Assembly: GCA_024637045.1 (NCBI GenBank) | Contig: JAGXFX010000019.1 | Location: 1-64,000 of the forward strand | Direction: 5' to 3' | Source of the DNA: Soehngenia sp. | GTDB taxonomy: Bacteria; Bacillota; Clostridia; Tissierellales; Tissierellaceae | Length of the DNA: 64,000 nt | Shown here: positions 51,154 through 59,106 of the stretch, piece after piece | Numbering within the stretch: position 1 is the first letter of the stretch | Layout: every line of letters starts with the position of its first letter | The notes under the pieces: generated by a model | Told to the model about the DNA's origin: nothing | The model's input: only the letters and a program-made list of their open reading frames with translations | The model's database searches: none | Made by a program: the position numbers and the translations under genes

Positions 51154-52833
51154 CTATTTCTTCATCTTATTTGACATTTGCAGCATTTCAGTTGCATGTC
51201 TCCTTGTGGTTTCAGTTACCTCAACCCCTCCAAGAAGTCTTGCCAATTCATCTACCCTCTCATCTTCAAGCAAGCGTTCTACCTTTGTTATGGTACCTTT
51301 TTTATCCGATGCTTTTCTTATGACAAAATGTGTATCCGCAAGAGCTGCGATTTGAGGAAGATGAGAAATTGAAATAACCTGATGTGATTTTGATATCCTT
51401 CTGATCTTTTCTCCTACAACCTGTGCTGTCCTTCCACTGATTCCAGTGTCAATCTCATCAAATACAAGAGTTGGCATATTGTCCATATCAGCAAGTATAC
51501 CTTTGAAAGCCAGCATTATTCTGGACATCTCTCCACCTGATATAATCCTTGAAAGAGGTTTTAAATCTTCTCCTGGATTTGTTGAAATCAAAAATTCAAC
51601 CTTATCCACCCCTCTGTCAGTTGGCTCGCTAAGCATCTTAAAATCCACCTTGAATTTTACATTGTCCATATTGAGGGTAAGAAGCTCTTTTTCCATGTCC
51701 TTCTGTAGCTTTCCCGCTACTTTTTTTCTAATAATGCTCAGGTTCTCAGAGTCGACTAAAAGCTTCTTTTTGTTCGCAAGGATATCTTCCTCAAGTCTTT
51801 CAAGCTCCTTGTCAATATTGATCAGTCTGTCGTACCTCTCTTTTGTTACATCCCTATAGGATAATATCTGTTCAACAGATGATCCGTACTTTTTCTTGAG
51901 TGTATTGACAAGGTCAAGTCTTTCTCTAAGCAGAAATAGTTCTTCTTCATCAATATCCAAGCCTTCAATATATCCACTTATTCCACGGTACAATTCCTGC
52001 AATTCATATAACAGTGCCTGAAGACTGTTCCCATGTTCCTGAAGAATCTGATCATATCTGCCAGAATGACCGATTATTTCAATTGATTTTTGAATAAGAG
52101 AAATTGCAGCTGGACTCTCATAATCATCGTTCAATAATGCCAATGCCTGATATGACTGGGCAATAGTGTCTTTTAGATTATCAAGTCTCTTGAACTGCTG
52201 TTCAATAGCTTCATCGTCATCTTCTTTCAAGTGTGCATCATCAATTTCATCAATCTGGAATTTTAAAAGATCCAGCTCTCGCTCTCTTTCCTGTGATGAT
52301 ACTGAGAGGTCCTTTAGCTTTTTCTGAAGTTCTCTGTAATCTAAATATGCCTCCTTGATGTTACGAAGAAGTGTCTTTCCTTCTTGCGTTATCAAAGAGT
52401 CGATAATAATTATATGATTGCCAGTATCAAGAAGAGACTGGTGCTCATGCTGTCCAAATATGTCTACCATTCTATTGGTAAGTGTTTTTAAAATATTTAG
52501 GGTTAAAGGTCTGCCGTTTATTCTTGAAACACTGGGATATCCGTCTGAAATTTCTTTAGTAAGAATAAGAACATCACTCTGCTCATATCCCATTTCATAA
52601 AGTTGTTTCTGCAGATTTTCGTCAACAAAAAACATTGCTTCGATTACTGCCTTGTCCTGTCCAGAGCGTATCATTTCACGACTTGCCCTTCCACCCAGAA
52701 CCATTTCAAGTGCTTCAATGATTATGGATTTTCCGGAGCCAGTCTCTCCTGTGAGAAGATTTAGACCTTCAGTAAAATCGATTGTCAGATTATCAATAAT
52801 TGCGAAATTTCTAATCCTAAGCTCTTTGAGCAT
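51154..52833 (-). CDS. recN: DNA repair protein RecN
   Basis: 559 residues. An SMC-like repair ATPase recruited to double-strand breaks. It has Walker A GETGSGKS (residues 29-36), a long central coiled coil (about 155-370), signature 'ISGGEMSRIMLAFKGILADM' and Walker B 'PTLVFDEIDTGISGRTAQVV', followed by 'QVISISHLPQIAALADTHFV'. Complete and normal in size. It ends the long xseAB-ispA-OLE-oapA-tlyA-recN gene run; in other Bacillota recN is SOS-controlled, but no LexA box is visible upstream here. Confidence 0.95.
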   Translation of the reverse strand: MLKELRIRNFAIIDNLTIDFTEGLNLLTGETGSGKSIIIEALEMVLGGRASREMIRSGQDKAVIEAMFFVDENLQKQLYEMGYEQSDVLILTKEISDGYPSVSRINGRPLTLNILKTLTNRMVDIFGQHEHQSLLDTGNHIIIIDSLITQEGKTLLRNIKEAYLDYRELQKKLKDLSVSSQERERELDLLKFQIDEIDDAHLKEDDDEAIEQQFKRLDNLKDTIAQSYQALALLNDDYESPAAISLIQKSIEIIGHSGRYDQILQEHGNSLQALLYELQELYRGISGYIEGLDIDEEELFLLRERLDLVNTLKKKYGSSVEQILSYRDVTKERYDRLINIDKELERLEEDILANKKKLLVDSENLSIIRKKVAGKLQKDMEKELLTLNMDNVKFKVDFKMLSEPTDRGVDKVEFLISTNPGEDLKPLSRIISGGEMSRIMLAFKGILADMDNMPTLVFDEIDTGISGRTAQVVGEKIRRISKSHQVISISHLPQIAALADTHFVIRKASDKKGTITKVERLLEDERVDELARLLGGVEVTETTRRHATEMLQMSNKMKK

Positions 52834-52847
52834 AAGCCTACCTCCAT

Positions 52848-53645
52848 CTATTTAAGGTTTTCGTGTGCCTTGTTAATAACCTGGTCTATTGTATTTTCAT
52901 CAATACGAGCCTCCTCTTTCTTAAGGAGAAGTAAAAACTCAATATTTCCAGTGGTTCCCGTTATAGGTGAAAAGGTGAGTCCATGAGGGTAGAATCCAAT
53001 TTTTCCACTAAAATCAAGAACGTTTTCTATTACCTCTTTATGTGTTGATTTCTCTCTTACTATACCTTTTTTCCCGACCTTGTTCCTTCCAGCTTCAAAT
53101 TGCGGCTTTACCAAAGCTACAACTGATCCTTCATCCTTTAAGAGTCTATAGGCAACTGGCAGTATAAGTTTGAGACTAATAAAACTTACATCAATTGAAA
53201 TAAAATCGATCTTATCCGGAATGGACTCGGTATCCATATGCCTTATATTGGTTCTTTCATGTACTACAACACGATCATCGCTACGAAGCTTCCAATCAAG
53301 TTGTCCATAACCAACATCCACTGCATAGACTTTGCTGGCACCTGACCTAAGCATGCAGTCAGTGAACCCACCCGTCGATGCACCCATATCCATACATACA
53401 GATTCATCAAGTTTTAGTTCAAATTCCTCCATTGCCTTTTCAAGCTTCAGTCCGCCTCTACTAACATACTTCAGTGGATTGCTTCTGATCTTGATTTCTA
53501 TATCATCCGAGTACTTTTCACCAGGTTTATCTACTCTGGTTTCTCCAATATAAACAGAACCTTCCATTATTATTCTTTTTCCCTTTTCCCTTGACTCAAC
53601 AAGTCCCTTTTCAAAGAGAATAACGTCTGCCCTTTTCTTTTCCAT
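52848..53645 (-). CDS. tlyA: TlyA family rRNA 2'-O-methyltransferase / S4-domain protein
   Basis: 265 residues. An N-terminal S4 RNA-binding domain ('KRADVILFEKGLVESREKGK') and FtsJ-like methyltransferase fold with 'CMDMGASTGGFTDCMLRSGA' (SAM motif), 'VYAVDVGYGQLDWKLRSDDR' and 'LVKPQFEAGR'. Annotated in this family as 16S/23S rRNA cytidine-2'-O-methyltransferase or hemolysin A. It starts one base after the oapA stop, with SD in the oapA end; the open frame continuing to 53741 overlaps oapA and is rejected. Position between oapA and recN is typical of OLE-bearing loci. Confidence 0.92.
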   Translation of the reverse strand: MEKKRADVILFEKGLVESREKGKRIIMEGSVYIGETRVDKPGEKYSDDIEIKIRSNPLKYVSRGGLKLEKAMEEFELKLDESVCMDMGASTGGFTDCMLRSGASKVYAVDVGYGQLDWKLRSDDRVVVHERTNIRHMDTESIPDKIDFISIDVSFISLKLILPVAYRLLKDEGSVVALVKPQFEAGRNKVGKKGIVREKSTHKEVIENVLDFSGKIGFYPHGLTFSPITGTTGNIEFLLLLKKEEARIDENTIDQVINKAHENLK

Positions 53646-53646
53646 T

Positions 53647-54261
53647 CTATTTCTCCTTGTCCTTCCTGTCCTTGGATTTCTTTTTAGTTTTAAAAATTTC
53701 CACTTTAAAAACTTTCTCGGCAAAATTGACAATTCTTGCAACCTGATAGATTATGTGCTCGTGGTGATATTCTGCTATTGATTTTCCAACACCCTTGCCG
53801 CCTACTGTAAGAGCAGCAGTAAAGGCAGTCAACAGAATTGTAAGTATTGTTCCATCCGCAATCCCAACAATCACTACAACTCTGAATACAATACTTGTTG
53901 CTACGGCGCCTGAAATAATTCCACTGATATCTCCAATAACATCATTGCAAAAGTTACTTACCTGACTGGAGTTTCTTACAAGTTTTATCGCAGTTCTCGC
54001 TTCATCTATTTTGTTGGCAGCCATTGCATGAAATGGCCTTTCACTAGCAGCTGTAACTGCTATACCTATTGTATCAAATAATATACCTGTAAATACAATA
54101 ATAAGAAGTATTAAAAACGCAAAAAGGACATCAAGATTTTGCACCAGATTTTCTGCAATTATAGAAATTCCGATAGCAAGCAAAAACGTCCAGAAGGTTA
54201 TAAATAATACCCATTTCATATTGTACTTTATGTAAAAACTTACATCATCCTTCTTAGCCAT
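53647..54261 (-). CDS. oapA: OLE-associated membrane protein OapA
   Basis: 204 residues. Four hydrophobic segments (about 17-36, 43-69, 112-133, 138-154) are followed by a strongly basic tail (FKTKKKSKDRKDKEK), fitting an RNA-binding membrane protein. The D-x-x-x-D motif reported as essential in OapA is present as Asp107-VIG-Asp111 in 'CNDVIGDISG'. The gene lies directly downstream of the OLE RNA and upstream of tlyA and recN, the established order for this family. OapA anchors OLE RNA to the membrane; the complex is linked to tolerance of alcohols, cold and magnesium stress in Bacillus halodurans. 'LFDTIGIAVTAASERPFHAM' resembles part of CNNM/DUF21 transporters. SD GGGGGAT. Confidence 0.88.
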   Translation of the reverse strand: MAKKDDVSFYIKYNMKWVLFITFWTFLLAIGISIIAENLVQNLDVLFAFLILLIIVFTGILFDTIGIAVTAASERPFHAMAANKIDEARTAIKLVRNSSQVSNFCNDVIGDISGIISGAVATSIVFRVVVIVGIADGTILTILLTAFTAALTVGGKGVGKSIAEYHHEHIIYQVARIVNFAEKVFKVEIFKTKKKSKDRKDKEK

Positions 54262-54281
54262 TCCTATCCCCCTATATAGAT

Positions 54282-54308
54282 AAAAAAGCTGATAGCTCAG
54301 CTATCAGC
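54282..54308 (-). terminator. Terminator at the OLE RNA 3' end
   Basis: On the - strand GCTGATAGC-TGA-GCTATCAGC (54308-54288) is followed by TTTTTTA, 21 bases before the oapA start. Confidence 0.85.
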
Positions 54309-54896
54309 CCAATAATGTGGTAGTAATCTGAGTAAATCTTACGGCTTCAGGTCCAGCAGGATTTCCCTGGAAAGAGCTGCCTGTCGCCAGCTCAGCGGTT
54401 TCCCTTTAATCTCTCCACTGCCCTGTTGCCAAAGGCAGAACTGGATTACCACTTAGTCCGCACTGTAATCCTCCGATTACCTCATAATGAACAGTCTAGG
54501 AGTTTTCCTCCACAGCCAGTCTATTCCCTAGCCTCTTTTGCAGATTAGATTTCGATAACAAAACCGGGCAAAACCGGGCCCTGGTTAAACCAAGTCGAAC
54601 TTATCATCCGCGCTACTCCACTCAAGGCAGGCTACTCTGCACTTTTAATTAAAAATTTATGTCTTGCAGGTTTATCACTGCAGGGTACTATTTATCACCC
54701 TGCAATGTCTCCACGAAGGTAGGGTCTCGCCTGCATGCCATTGCAGATCGCCCCATCCTTCTTACTCCTTATGAAGACCCACGACTGGGCGTCGCAAGCC
54801 ACACACAAAGAACTTCATCGATATGCCCTTTGACGGATTTTTAGCCCCGCCTTCAAGAATAGTTGTGCTGACTAGAATACTGTACCACTAGTTACT
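54282..54896 (-). ncRNA. ole: OLE RNA (ornate, large, extremophilic)
   Basis: A 675-base stretch without a gene separates ispA from oapA. On the - strand it begins a few bases after a promoter, contains GGGGCTAAAAATCCGTCAAA near 54848-54829 and many short complementary segments, and ends in a terminator. Its length of about 615 bases, orientation and neighbours (xseA-xseB-ispA upstream, oapA-tlyA-recN downstream) match the known OLE RNA locus. I recognised it by context and length; a covariance-model score would settle it. The RNA is thought to act at the membrane bound to OapA. OapB and OapC partners are not encoded in the window. Confidence 0.85.
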
Positions 54897-54902
54897 AAGC
54901 TG

Positions 54903-54931
54903 ATTATATCATGCTTTCAGTTAAATATCAA
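54903..54931 (-). promoter_or_regulatory. Predicted OLE RNA promoter
   Basis: On the - strand TTGATA (54926-54931), 17-base spacer, TATAAT (54903-54908), just downstream of the ispA stop. It places the RNA start near 54896. Confidence 0.7.
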
Positions 54932-54936
54932 TATTT

Positions 54937-55791
54937 CTAGACTTCCCTGTGGATAAGTTCTCTTGTAAGATTCTGAAAAAATTTAGTGTCAAGATGCTTA
55001 AGATTCTGGAGAATGGATATTGCTCCATCGCTTAATTCTCGAATCATTTCTCTGGTTTCATCTTCACCATGAAAACTGAGGTAAGTACTCTTGTCAATTT
55101 CACTGTCCTCCTGGTAATCCAGAAGATCGTCCTGCAGTTGATAGGCAATTCCAAGCTTTTCTCCGAATAACCTAAGTGCGACAACATCATCATCAGAAGC
55201 ACCACCTGCTATGGCTCCAGCCAGGATACTCGCTTGGATCAATGCTGCTGTTTTCCCTCTGTACATCTGAAACAACTGGTCTTCGGACATTTTAACATCT
55301 TCGCCTTTTATGTCGAGTACCTGACCGCCTATCATTCCTGAATGTCCGGAAGCTTTTGCTATTTCATATCCAGCTCTTGCTGCTCTGTTGTTGTTGCTGG
55401 ATATTGCTTCTTTAAAGATGCTCTGAAAGGCCAGATTCAATAGAGCGTCTCCCGTAAGTATTGCCATTGCCTCACCAAATTTCTTATGACAGGTTGGCTT
55501 GCCTCTTCTAAAATCATCGTTATCCATAGCTGGAAGATCATCGTGAATCAAGGAATATGTATGAATCATTTCAATTGCCATGGCATATGGCATGGCATCG
55601 TGTATATAGCTATGGTACATTTCGTATGCCTTTAAAGTCATAAGTGGTCTTAATCGTTTACCACCAGTGAAAAGACAGTACTCCATGGTTTCCTGAAGGT
55701 GATTTTCATAGTTGTTCCCAGCCTTTATTGTCTCCTTCAAATAATGATCTATCAAGTCAAGATACTCCTTAAAGTCTTTAAAACTCGTCAT
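54937..55791 (-). CDS. ispA: Polyprenyl diphosphate synthase (farnesyl/geranyl type)
   Basis: 284 residues. A head-to-tail prenyl transferase of the IspA class, condensing IPP with DMAPP/GPP. First Asp-rich motif 'HDDLPAMDNDDFRRGKPTCH', second 'QLQDDLLDYQED', with 'GGKRLRPLMTLKAYEM' and 'MIGGQVLDIKGEDV'. The DDxxxxD form of the first motif is typical of short-chain bacterial FPP synthases. Its start overlaps the end of xseB by 14 bases. It would use the IPP/DMAPP made by the IspH encoded at 34.4-36.4 kb. Confidence 0.92.
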   Translation of the reverse strand: MTSFKDFKEYLDLIDHYLKETIKAGNNYENHLQETMEYCLFTGGKRLRPLMTLKAYEMYHSYIHDAMPYAMAIEMIHTYSLIHDDLPAMDNDDFRRGKPTCHKKFGEAMAILTGDALLNLAFQSIFKEAISSNNNRAARAGYEIAKASGHSGMIGGQVLDIKGEDVKMSEDQLFQMYRGKTAALIQASILAGAIAGGASDDDVVALRLFGEKLGIAYQLQDDLLDYQEDSEIDKSTYLSFHGEDETREMIRELSDGAISILQNLKHLDTKFFQNLTRELIHREV

Positions 55792-56032
55792 CAGGTTCCT
55801 CCGCTAACATCCCAGGAAAATCAACTTCTTCTACATCAATTCCCTTATCTAGAATCATCTTCACGTCACCTTCTGCTTTAGTCAGTATTTCATTGCAGTG
55901 ATCATACACTTTCATTGCTTCTTTAAACTTCTTAATGGTTTCATCAAGTTTAAGATCATCTTTTTCAAGATCATCCAACAACTCCTGTAACAATTTCATT
56001 CCTTCTTCATATGTAAGCTCATTGGTATTCAT
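55778..56032 (-). CDS. xseB: Exodeoxyribonuclease VII small subunit
   Basis: 84 residues. 'LTYEEGMKLLQELLDDLEKD', 'LKLDETIKKFKEAMKVYDHC' and 'NEILTKAEGDVKMI' make up the helical XseB fold. Several copies wrap each XseA to form the exonuclease that digests single-stranded DNA from both ends. The start at 56032 is set by GAGGAG in the end of xseA, which it overlaps by 14 bases; the open frame to 56080 is read-through of xseA sequence. Confidence 0.93.
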   Translation of the reverse strand: MNTNELTYEEGMKLLQELLDDLEKDDLKLDETIKKFKEAMKVYDHCNEILTKAEGDVKMILDKGIDVEEVDFPGMLAEEPDDEF

Positions 56033-57233
56033 TCTTCTCCTCCTCTGTATCAATAACCACCACATCTGCCTTGCCATCAATCATCCTGATATAAAGACGT
56101 TCATCCTTATTCAGCTCAGAAACAGCTTTTCTCACATTTCCCTTGTGGTCTGTAATAATTCCGTATCCCTTTGCCAAAACACGTTCAGGATTTGCAATAT
56201 GCAGTTTGTTCTCAAATGCAAAAAGTTTTCGTTCTTCCCTCATTAGCTTCTTTTCGATATTGTGCTGGATTTCTCTTAAAACATTGTCAATATCCATTTT
56301 TCTGTCCATTATTCTCTGTTCAGGACTTAGGAAAGACAAGGTCCTGTTGTGTGAAACTAGAGTTCTTCGTTCATCAGTCAGTGATCTTTCAACAATGCTT
56401 TCTACTGTCCATCCCATACTTCTAAGTTCTTCCAGCAAACTTTCCTTATCTGGCACTGCAAGCTCTGCTGCTGCAGAAGGAGTTGAAGCTCTTACATCCG
56501 CTACGAAATCAGCAATTGTAAAATCTGATTCGTGACCCACTGCGGATATAACAGGAGTCTTTAGCCCAAAGATACATCTGGCTAGTTTCTCATCGTTAAA
56601 TGCAAACAATTCTTCCATGGAGCCTCCTCCACGTCCCGTTATTATTAGGTCTATGTCATCCCTGTCATCCAGCATCCTTAGACCCTTGATAATGTTTGAT
56701 GGAGCTCCCTCGCCTTGTACAAGCGCCGGATACACCACTATTTTAACCGGGGGATATCTTCTCTTTAAGATGCTTACTATGTCCCTTATGGCCGCTCCTG
56801 TGGATGATGTTACAACACCAATGGTCCTTGGAAGGGCTGGCAATTCTTTCTTAAACTCTGAGTCGAAAAGACCTTCCTCTTCCAGTTTTTCCTTAAGAAG
56901 ATTGAATGCCCTGTACAAATCTCCGATTCCCTGCTTTTCCATCTTTCGTACATATACCTGGTAGCTTCCGTCTTTTTCGTAAACAGAAATACTACCGGTT
57001 ACGGTTACCTTAGCGCCATCCTTGGGTCTGAAATTCACATTGACATTATCGCTATTGAACATAACACATCTGATTCGGCTTTTTTCATCCTTCAAGCTGA
57101 AATACATATGCCCGCTATAATGGTGCGTGTAATTGGATATCTCACCCTCAATTTGGATTGAGTTAAGAAGCATATCACTTGAAATCAGCTTTTTTATGTA
57201 TTGATTGACTTCACTTACCATTAGTGGTCTCAT
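56019..57233 (-). CDS. xseA: Exodeoxyribonuclease VII large subunit
   Basis: 404 residues. An OB-fold ('IQIEGEISNYTHHYSGHMYF', 'SLKDEKSRIRCVMF') leads to the catalytic domain with 'TIGVVTSSTGAAIRDIVSIL', 'LIITGRGGGSMEELFAFNDE' and 'ISAVGHESDFTIADFVADVR'. A long helical region carries the XseB sites. The start at 57233 lies three bases past the upstream gene's stop and uses GGGAGG from it; translation is coupled. Confidence 0.95.
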   Translation of the reverse strand: MRPLMVSEVNQYIKKLISSDMLLNSIQIEGEISNYTHHYSGHMYFSLKDEKSRIRCVMFNSDNVNVNFRPKDGAKVTVTGSISVYEKDGSYQVYVRKMEKQGIGDLYRAFNLLKEKLEEEGLFDSEFKKELPALPRTIGVVTSSTGAAIRDIVSILKRRYPPVKIVVYPALVQGEGAPSNIIKGLRMLDDRDDIDLIITGRGGGSMEELFAFNDEKLARCIFGLKTPVISAVGHESDFTIADFVADVRASTPSAAAELAVPDKESLLEELRSMGWTVESIVERSLTDERRTLVSHNRTLSFLSPEQRIMDRKMDIDNVLREIQHNIEKKLMREERKLFAFENKLHIANPERVLAKGYGIITDHKGNVRKAVSELNKDERLYIRMIDGKADVVVIDTEEEKNEYQ

Positions 57234-57235
57234 GG

Positions 57236-58177
57236 CTATTCCTCCCATCCTTTTTTGCAGGCTGCAAGGTATGCAACACCAACACCATTGTCAGTTGACA
57301 AGGTCTTCTCTGGAAAAATGACTTCATTGTCATAAATCCCATTTTCCAGACTTTTTCTGATTATGGAGTTTGCTGAAACTCCCCCTACAACATATATCTT
57401 ATCTACAGAATTATCTTTTAGTTGGGCTTTTATTAATTCCCTGATCATCCCTCCAAGATGCACAAACATAGTGTAGATTACATCTTCTTTTCTAAATTCA
57501 CCATCACTGAGAAGCTTCTTAAAAAGATTCTCGTATCCTGATAAATTAATCCAGCCATCTGTCGATTTAAACTGAAGTTTCTTGACAATCTTATCTCCAT
57601 TTCCGGCTATTCTGTCAAGCTCCATTCCACATGGAAAATCAATGCCCAAATACACGCCAATTCTATCTATCAGTTGCCCCATGCTGATATCAAGCGTTCC
57701 TCCAACAGAGTGGGTCAAGAGATTCTCTTCCCCATTTCTTGTATATACAACTTCAGTTGTACCTCCTGAAAGATGCAAGGACAGTGAAGCTTCGTCTTCT
57801 GTATTTCCGAGGATGCAACACCCAATATGCCCTTCCTGATGTGAAAATCTCTTTAAGGGTGCACCGAGTGATTTTGAAAGAATTCTGCCAGTATTTTCAC
57901 CTGCTAAAAATACAGGCATATATGATCCTTCAATTGTCCTTGGTCTTGTACTCACTCCAATCGCCTTTATCAATGTCAAATCAGTGGATATTTCTTCCAG
58001 AAGCTCAGGCAGGTTCTTTATATGTTGAAACAGGGCCTCCTGCTGTCTGAGCCCCTTCTTGCCGCTCTCAACAAAAAGAGCACTTCTTTTGTCTTCAATT
58101 ATATTCCCAAGCTTATCTACAATCGCCAAAGAAGTGGTGTAATTGCTTGTATCGATTCCCAGATAAAGATCACTCAT
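57236..58177 (-). CDS. TsaD/Kae1-like ASKHA protein (second-type, not canonical TsaD)
   Basis: 313 residues. 'LYLGIDTSNYTTSLAIVDKL' is the ASKHA phosphate-1 loop, 'SHQEGHIGCC' carries the metal-binding H-x3-H of the Kae1/TsaD family, 'LSLHLSGGTTEVVYT' is phosphate-2 and 'VGGVSANSIIRKSL' the adenosine motif. It is shorter than TsaD (about 340) and has 'VSTRPRTIEGSYMPVF' where TsaD has the V-T-x-G-P-G-L segment. This subgroup in Clostridia is found beside xseA-nusB and its role is not established; t6A synthesis probably uses another TsaD elsewhere. Overlaps nusB by eight bases. Confidence 0.82.
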   Translation of the reverse strand: MSDLYLGIDTSNYTTSLAIVDKLGNIIEDKRSALFVESGKKGLRQQEALFQHIKNLPELLEEISTDLTLIKAIGVSTRPRTIEGSYMPVFLAGENTGRILSKSLGAPLKRFSHQEGHIGCCILGNTEDEASLSLHLSGGTTEVVYTRNGEENLLTHSVGGTLDISMGQLIDRIGVYLGIDFPCGMELDRIAGNGDKIVKKLQFKSTDGWINLSGYENLFKKLLSDGEFRKEDVIYTMFVHLGGMIRELIKAQLKDNSVDKIYVVGGVSANSIIRKSLENGIYDNEVIFPEKTLSTDNGVGVAYLAACKKGWEE

Positions 58178-58580
58178 CCTTATTCATGGACCTTACAAAT
58201 CCACCAAGTACTCCGTTTACATATTTATATGACTCATCTGTACTGTACTTCTTTGCAATCTCAATAGCTTCGTTGATTGAAACCTCAATTGGAATATCCT
58301 TCATATGTTGAATTTCAAATATCGCCAGCCTTAGAGTTGCCAGATCCACCTTTGCAATCCTATCCAACAACCATCCTTGAAGATTCTGCTGGATTGAGTT
58401 ATCAATTTCTTCCCTATTCTCCAATACACCTTCCACGATTGCTTCGATGTAATCTGTTTCACCTTTATCAAAAGGAAAATTTTCCAGATACATATCAAGA
58501 TTTTCTCTGGTGAATTCCTCATTGCTGTCCATCTGAAACAACAGCTGCATGGCTCCTTCTCTTGCTTGTTTTCTTCCCAT
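58170..58580 (-). CDS. nusB: Transcription antitermination factor NusB
   Basis: 136 residues, all helical. 'GRKQAREGAMQLLFQMDSNE' opens the protein and 'VDLATLRLAIFEIQHMKDIP', 'IEVSINEAIEIAKKYS' and 'KYVNGVLGGFVRSM' close it. NusB binds boxA RNA with S10 in rRNA antitermination complexes. SD GGAGT. It follows the Asp23 gene by 26 bases, as in many Clostridia. Confidence 0.94.
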   Translation of the reverse strand: MGRKQAREGAMQLLFQMDSNEEFTRENLDMYLENFPFDKGETDYIEAIVEGVLENREEIDNSIQQNLQGWLLDRIAKVDLATLRLAIFEIQHMKDIPIEVSINEAIEIAKKYSTDESYKYVNGVLGGFVRSMNKDE

Positions 58581-58606
58581 TTTTTACTCCTTAAAATGTA
58601 TTTCGA

Positions 58607-58993
58607 TTATAATCTAGAATCAGATTCTTCGTTTTTTGTTCTGCTGATTCCCTCTACATAAACATTTACAGTTTTTACGTCTAGATCTGTCATGTTCTCA
58701 ATAGCTTTTTTTGTCTCTTCCTGAACCTTCAGACTTACATCATTAAGCTTGGCTCCGTATTCAAGAAGGAGGTGCATTTCAACAGAAACTTCCTTGTCTC
58801 TAATATCCACCTTTACTCCCTTGCCAGGATTCTTCTTGCCCAAGAGTTCAGAAATTCCTCCAGCAAGGTTGCTGCTCATACCAACTACTCCTTCGACTTC
58901 CATTGCAGCTGTTCCTGCAATCGTTGCAATAACATCATTGGAAATCTGTATGCTTCCGTTTTCAATATATTCCATGTGGTCTTTTTCAGTCAT
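58607..58993 (-). CDS. Asp23/Gls24 family envelope stress protein
   Basis: 128 residues. The DUF322/Asp23 pattern is clear: 'GSIQISNDVIATIAGTAAME', 'EGVVGMSSNLAGGISELLG', 'VKVDIRDKEVSVEMHLLLEY' and 'VKTVNVYVEGI'. Members are abundant alkaline-shock or membrane-associated proteins (B. subtilis YqhY lies in the equivalent place before nusB and affects acetyl-CoA carboxylase). SD AGGGGTG and a good promoter lie upstream, making this the first gene of the long nusB-to-recN run. Confidence 0.9.
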   Translation of the reverse strand: MTEKDHMEYIENGSIQISNDVIATIAGTAAMEVEGVVGMSSNLAGGISELLGKKNPGKGVKVDIRDKEVSVEMHLLLEYGAKLNDVSLKVQEETKKAIENMTDLDVKTVNVYVEGISRTKNEESDSRL

Positions 58994-59027
58994 ATTGACA
59001 CCCCTCTGTATTTAATACGTATAATAC

Positions 59028-59056
59028 ATTATATCAAAGCCGGATATCCTTTACAA
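59028..59056 (-). promoter_or_regulatory. Predicted promoter of the asp23-nusB-xse-ispA operon
   Basis: On the - strand TTGTAA (59051-59056), 17-base spacer, TATAAT (59028-59033). Confidence 0.65.
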
Positions 59057-59072
59057 TACGGCTTGATTCCAG

Positions 59073-59100
59073 AGAAAAAGCCTAAAGCTAAGCTTTAGGC
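59073..59100 (-). terminator. Terminator after the acidic CD1247-type gene
   Basis: On the - strand GCCTAAAGC-TTA-GCTTTAGGC (59100-59080) followed by TTTTTCTC. Confidence 0.85.
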
Positions 59101-59106
59101 ATCTGA

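Noticed and set aside
54659-54844. Small + strand open frame inside the OLE region
   Set aside because: No ribosome site, antisense to a structured RNA, no recognisable protein pattern.
54282-54896. RNase P RNA, tmRNA or 6S RNA
   Set aside because: No RNase P core strings, no tmRNA tRNA-like ends or tag frame, and the length of about 615 bases exceeds all three. Position next to oapA fits OLE RNA instead.
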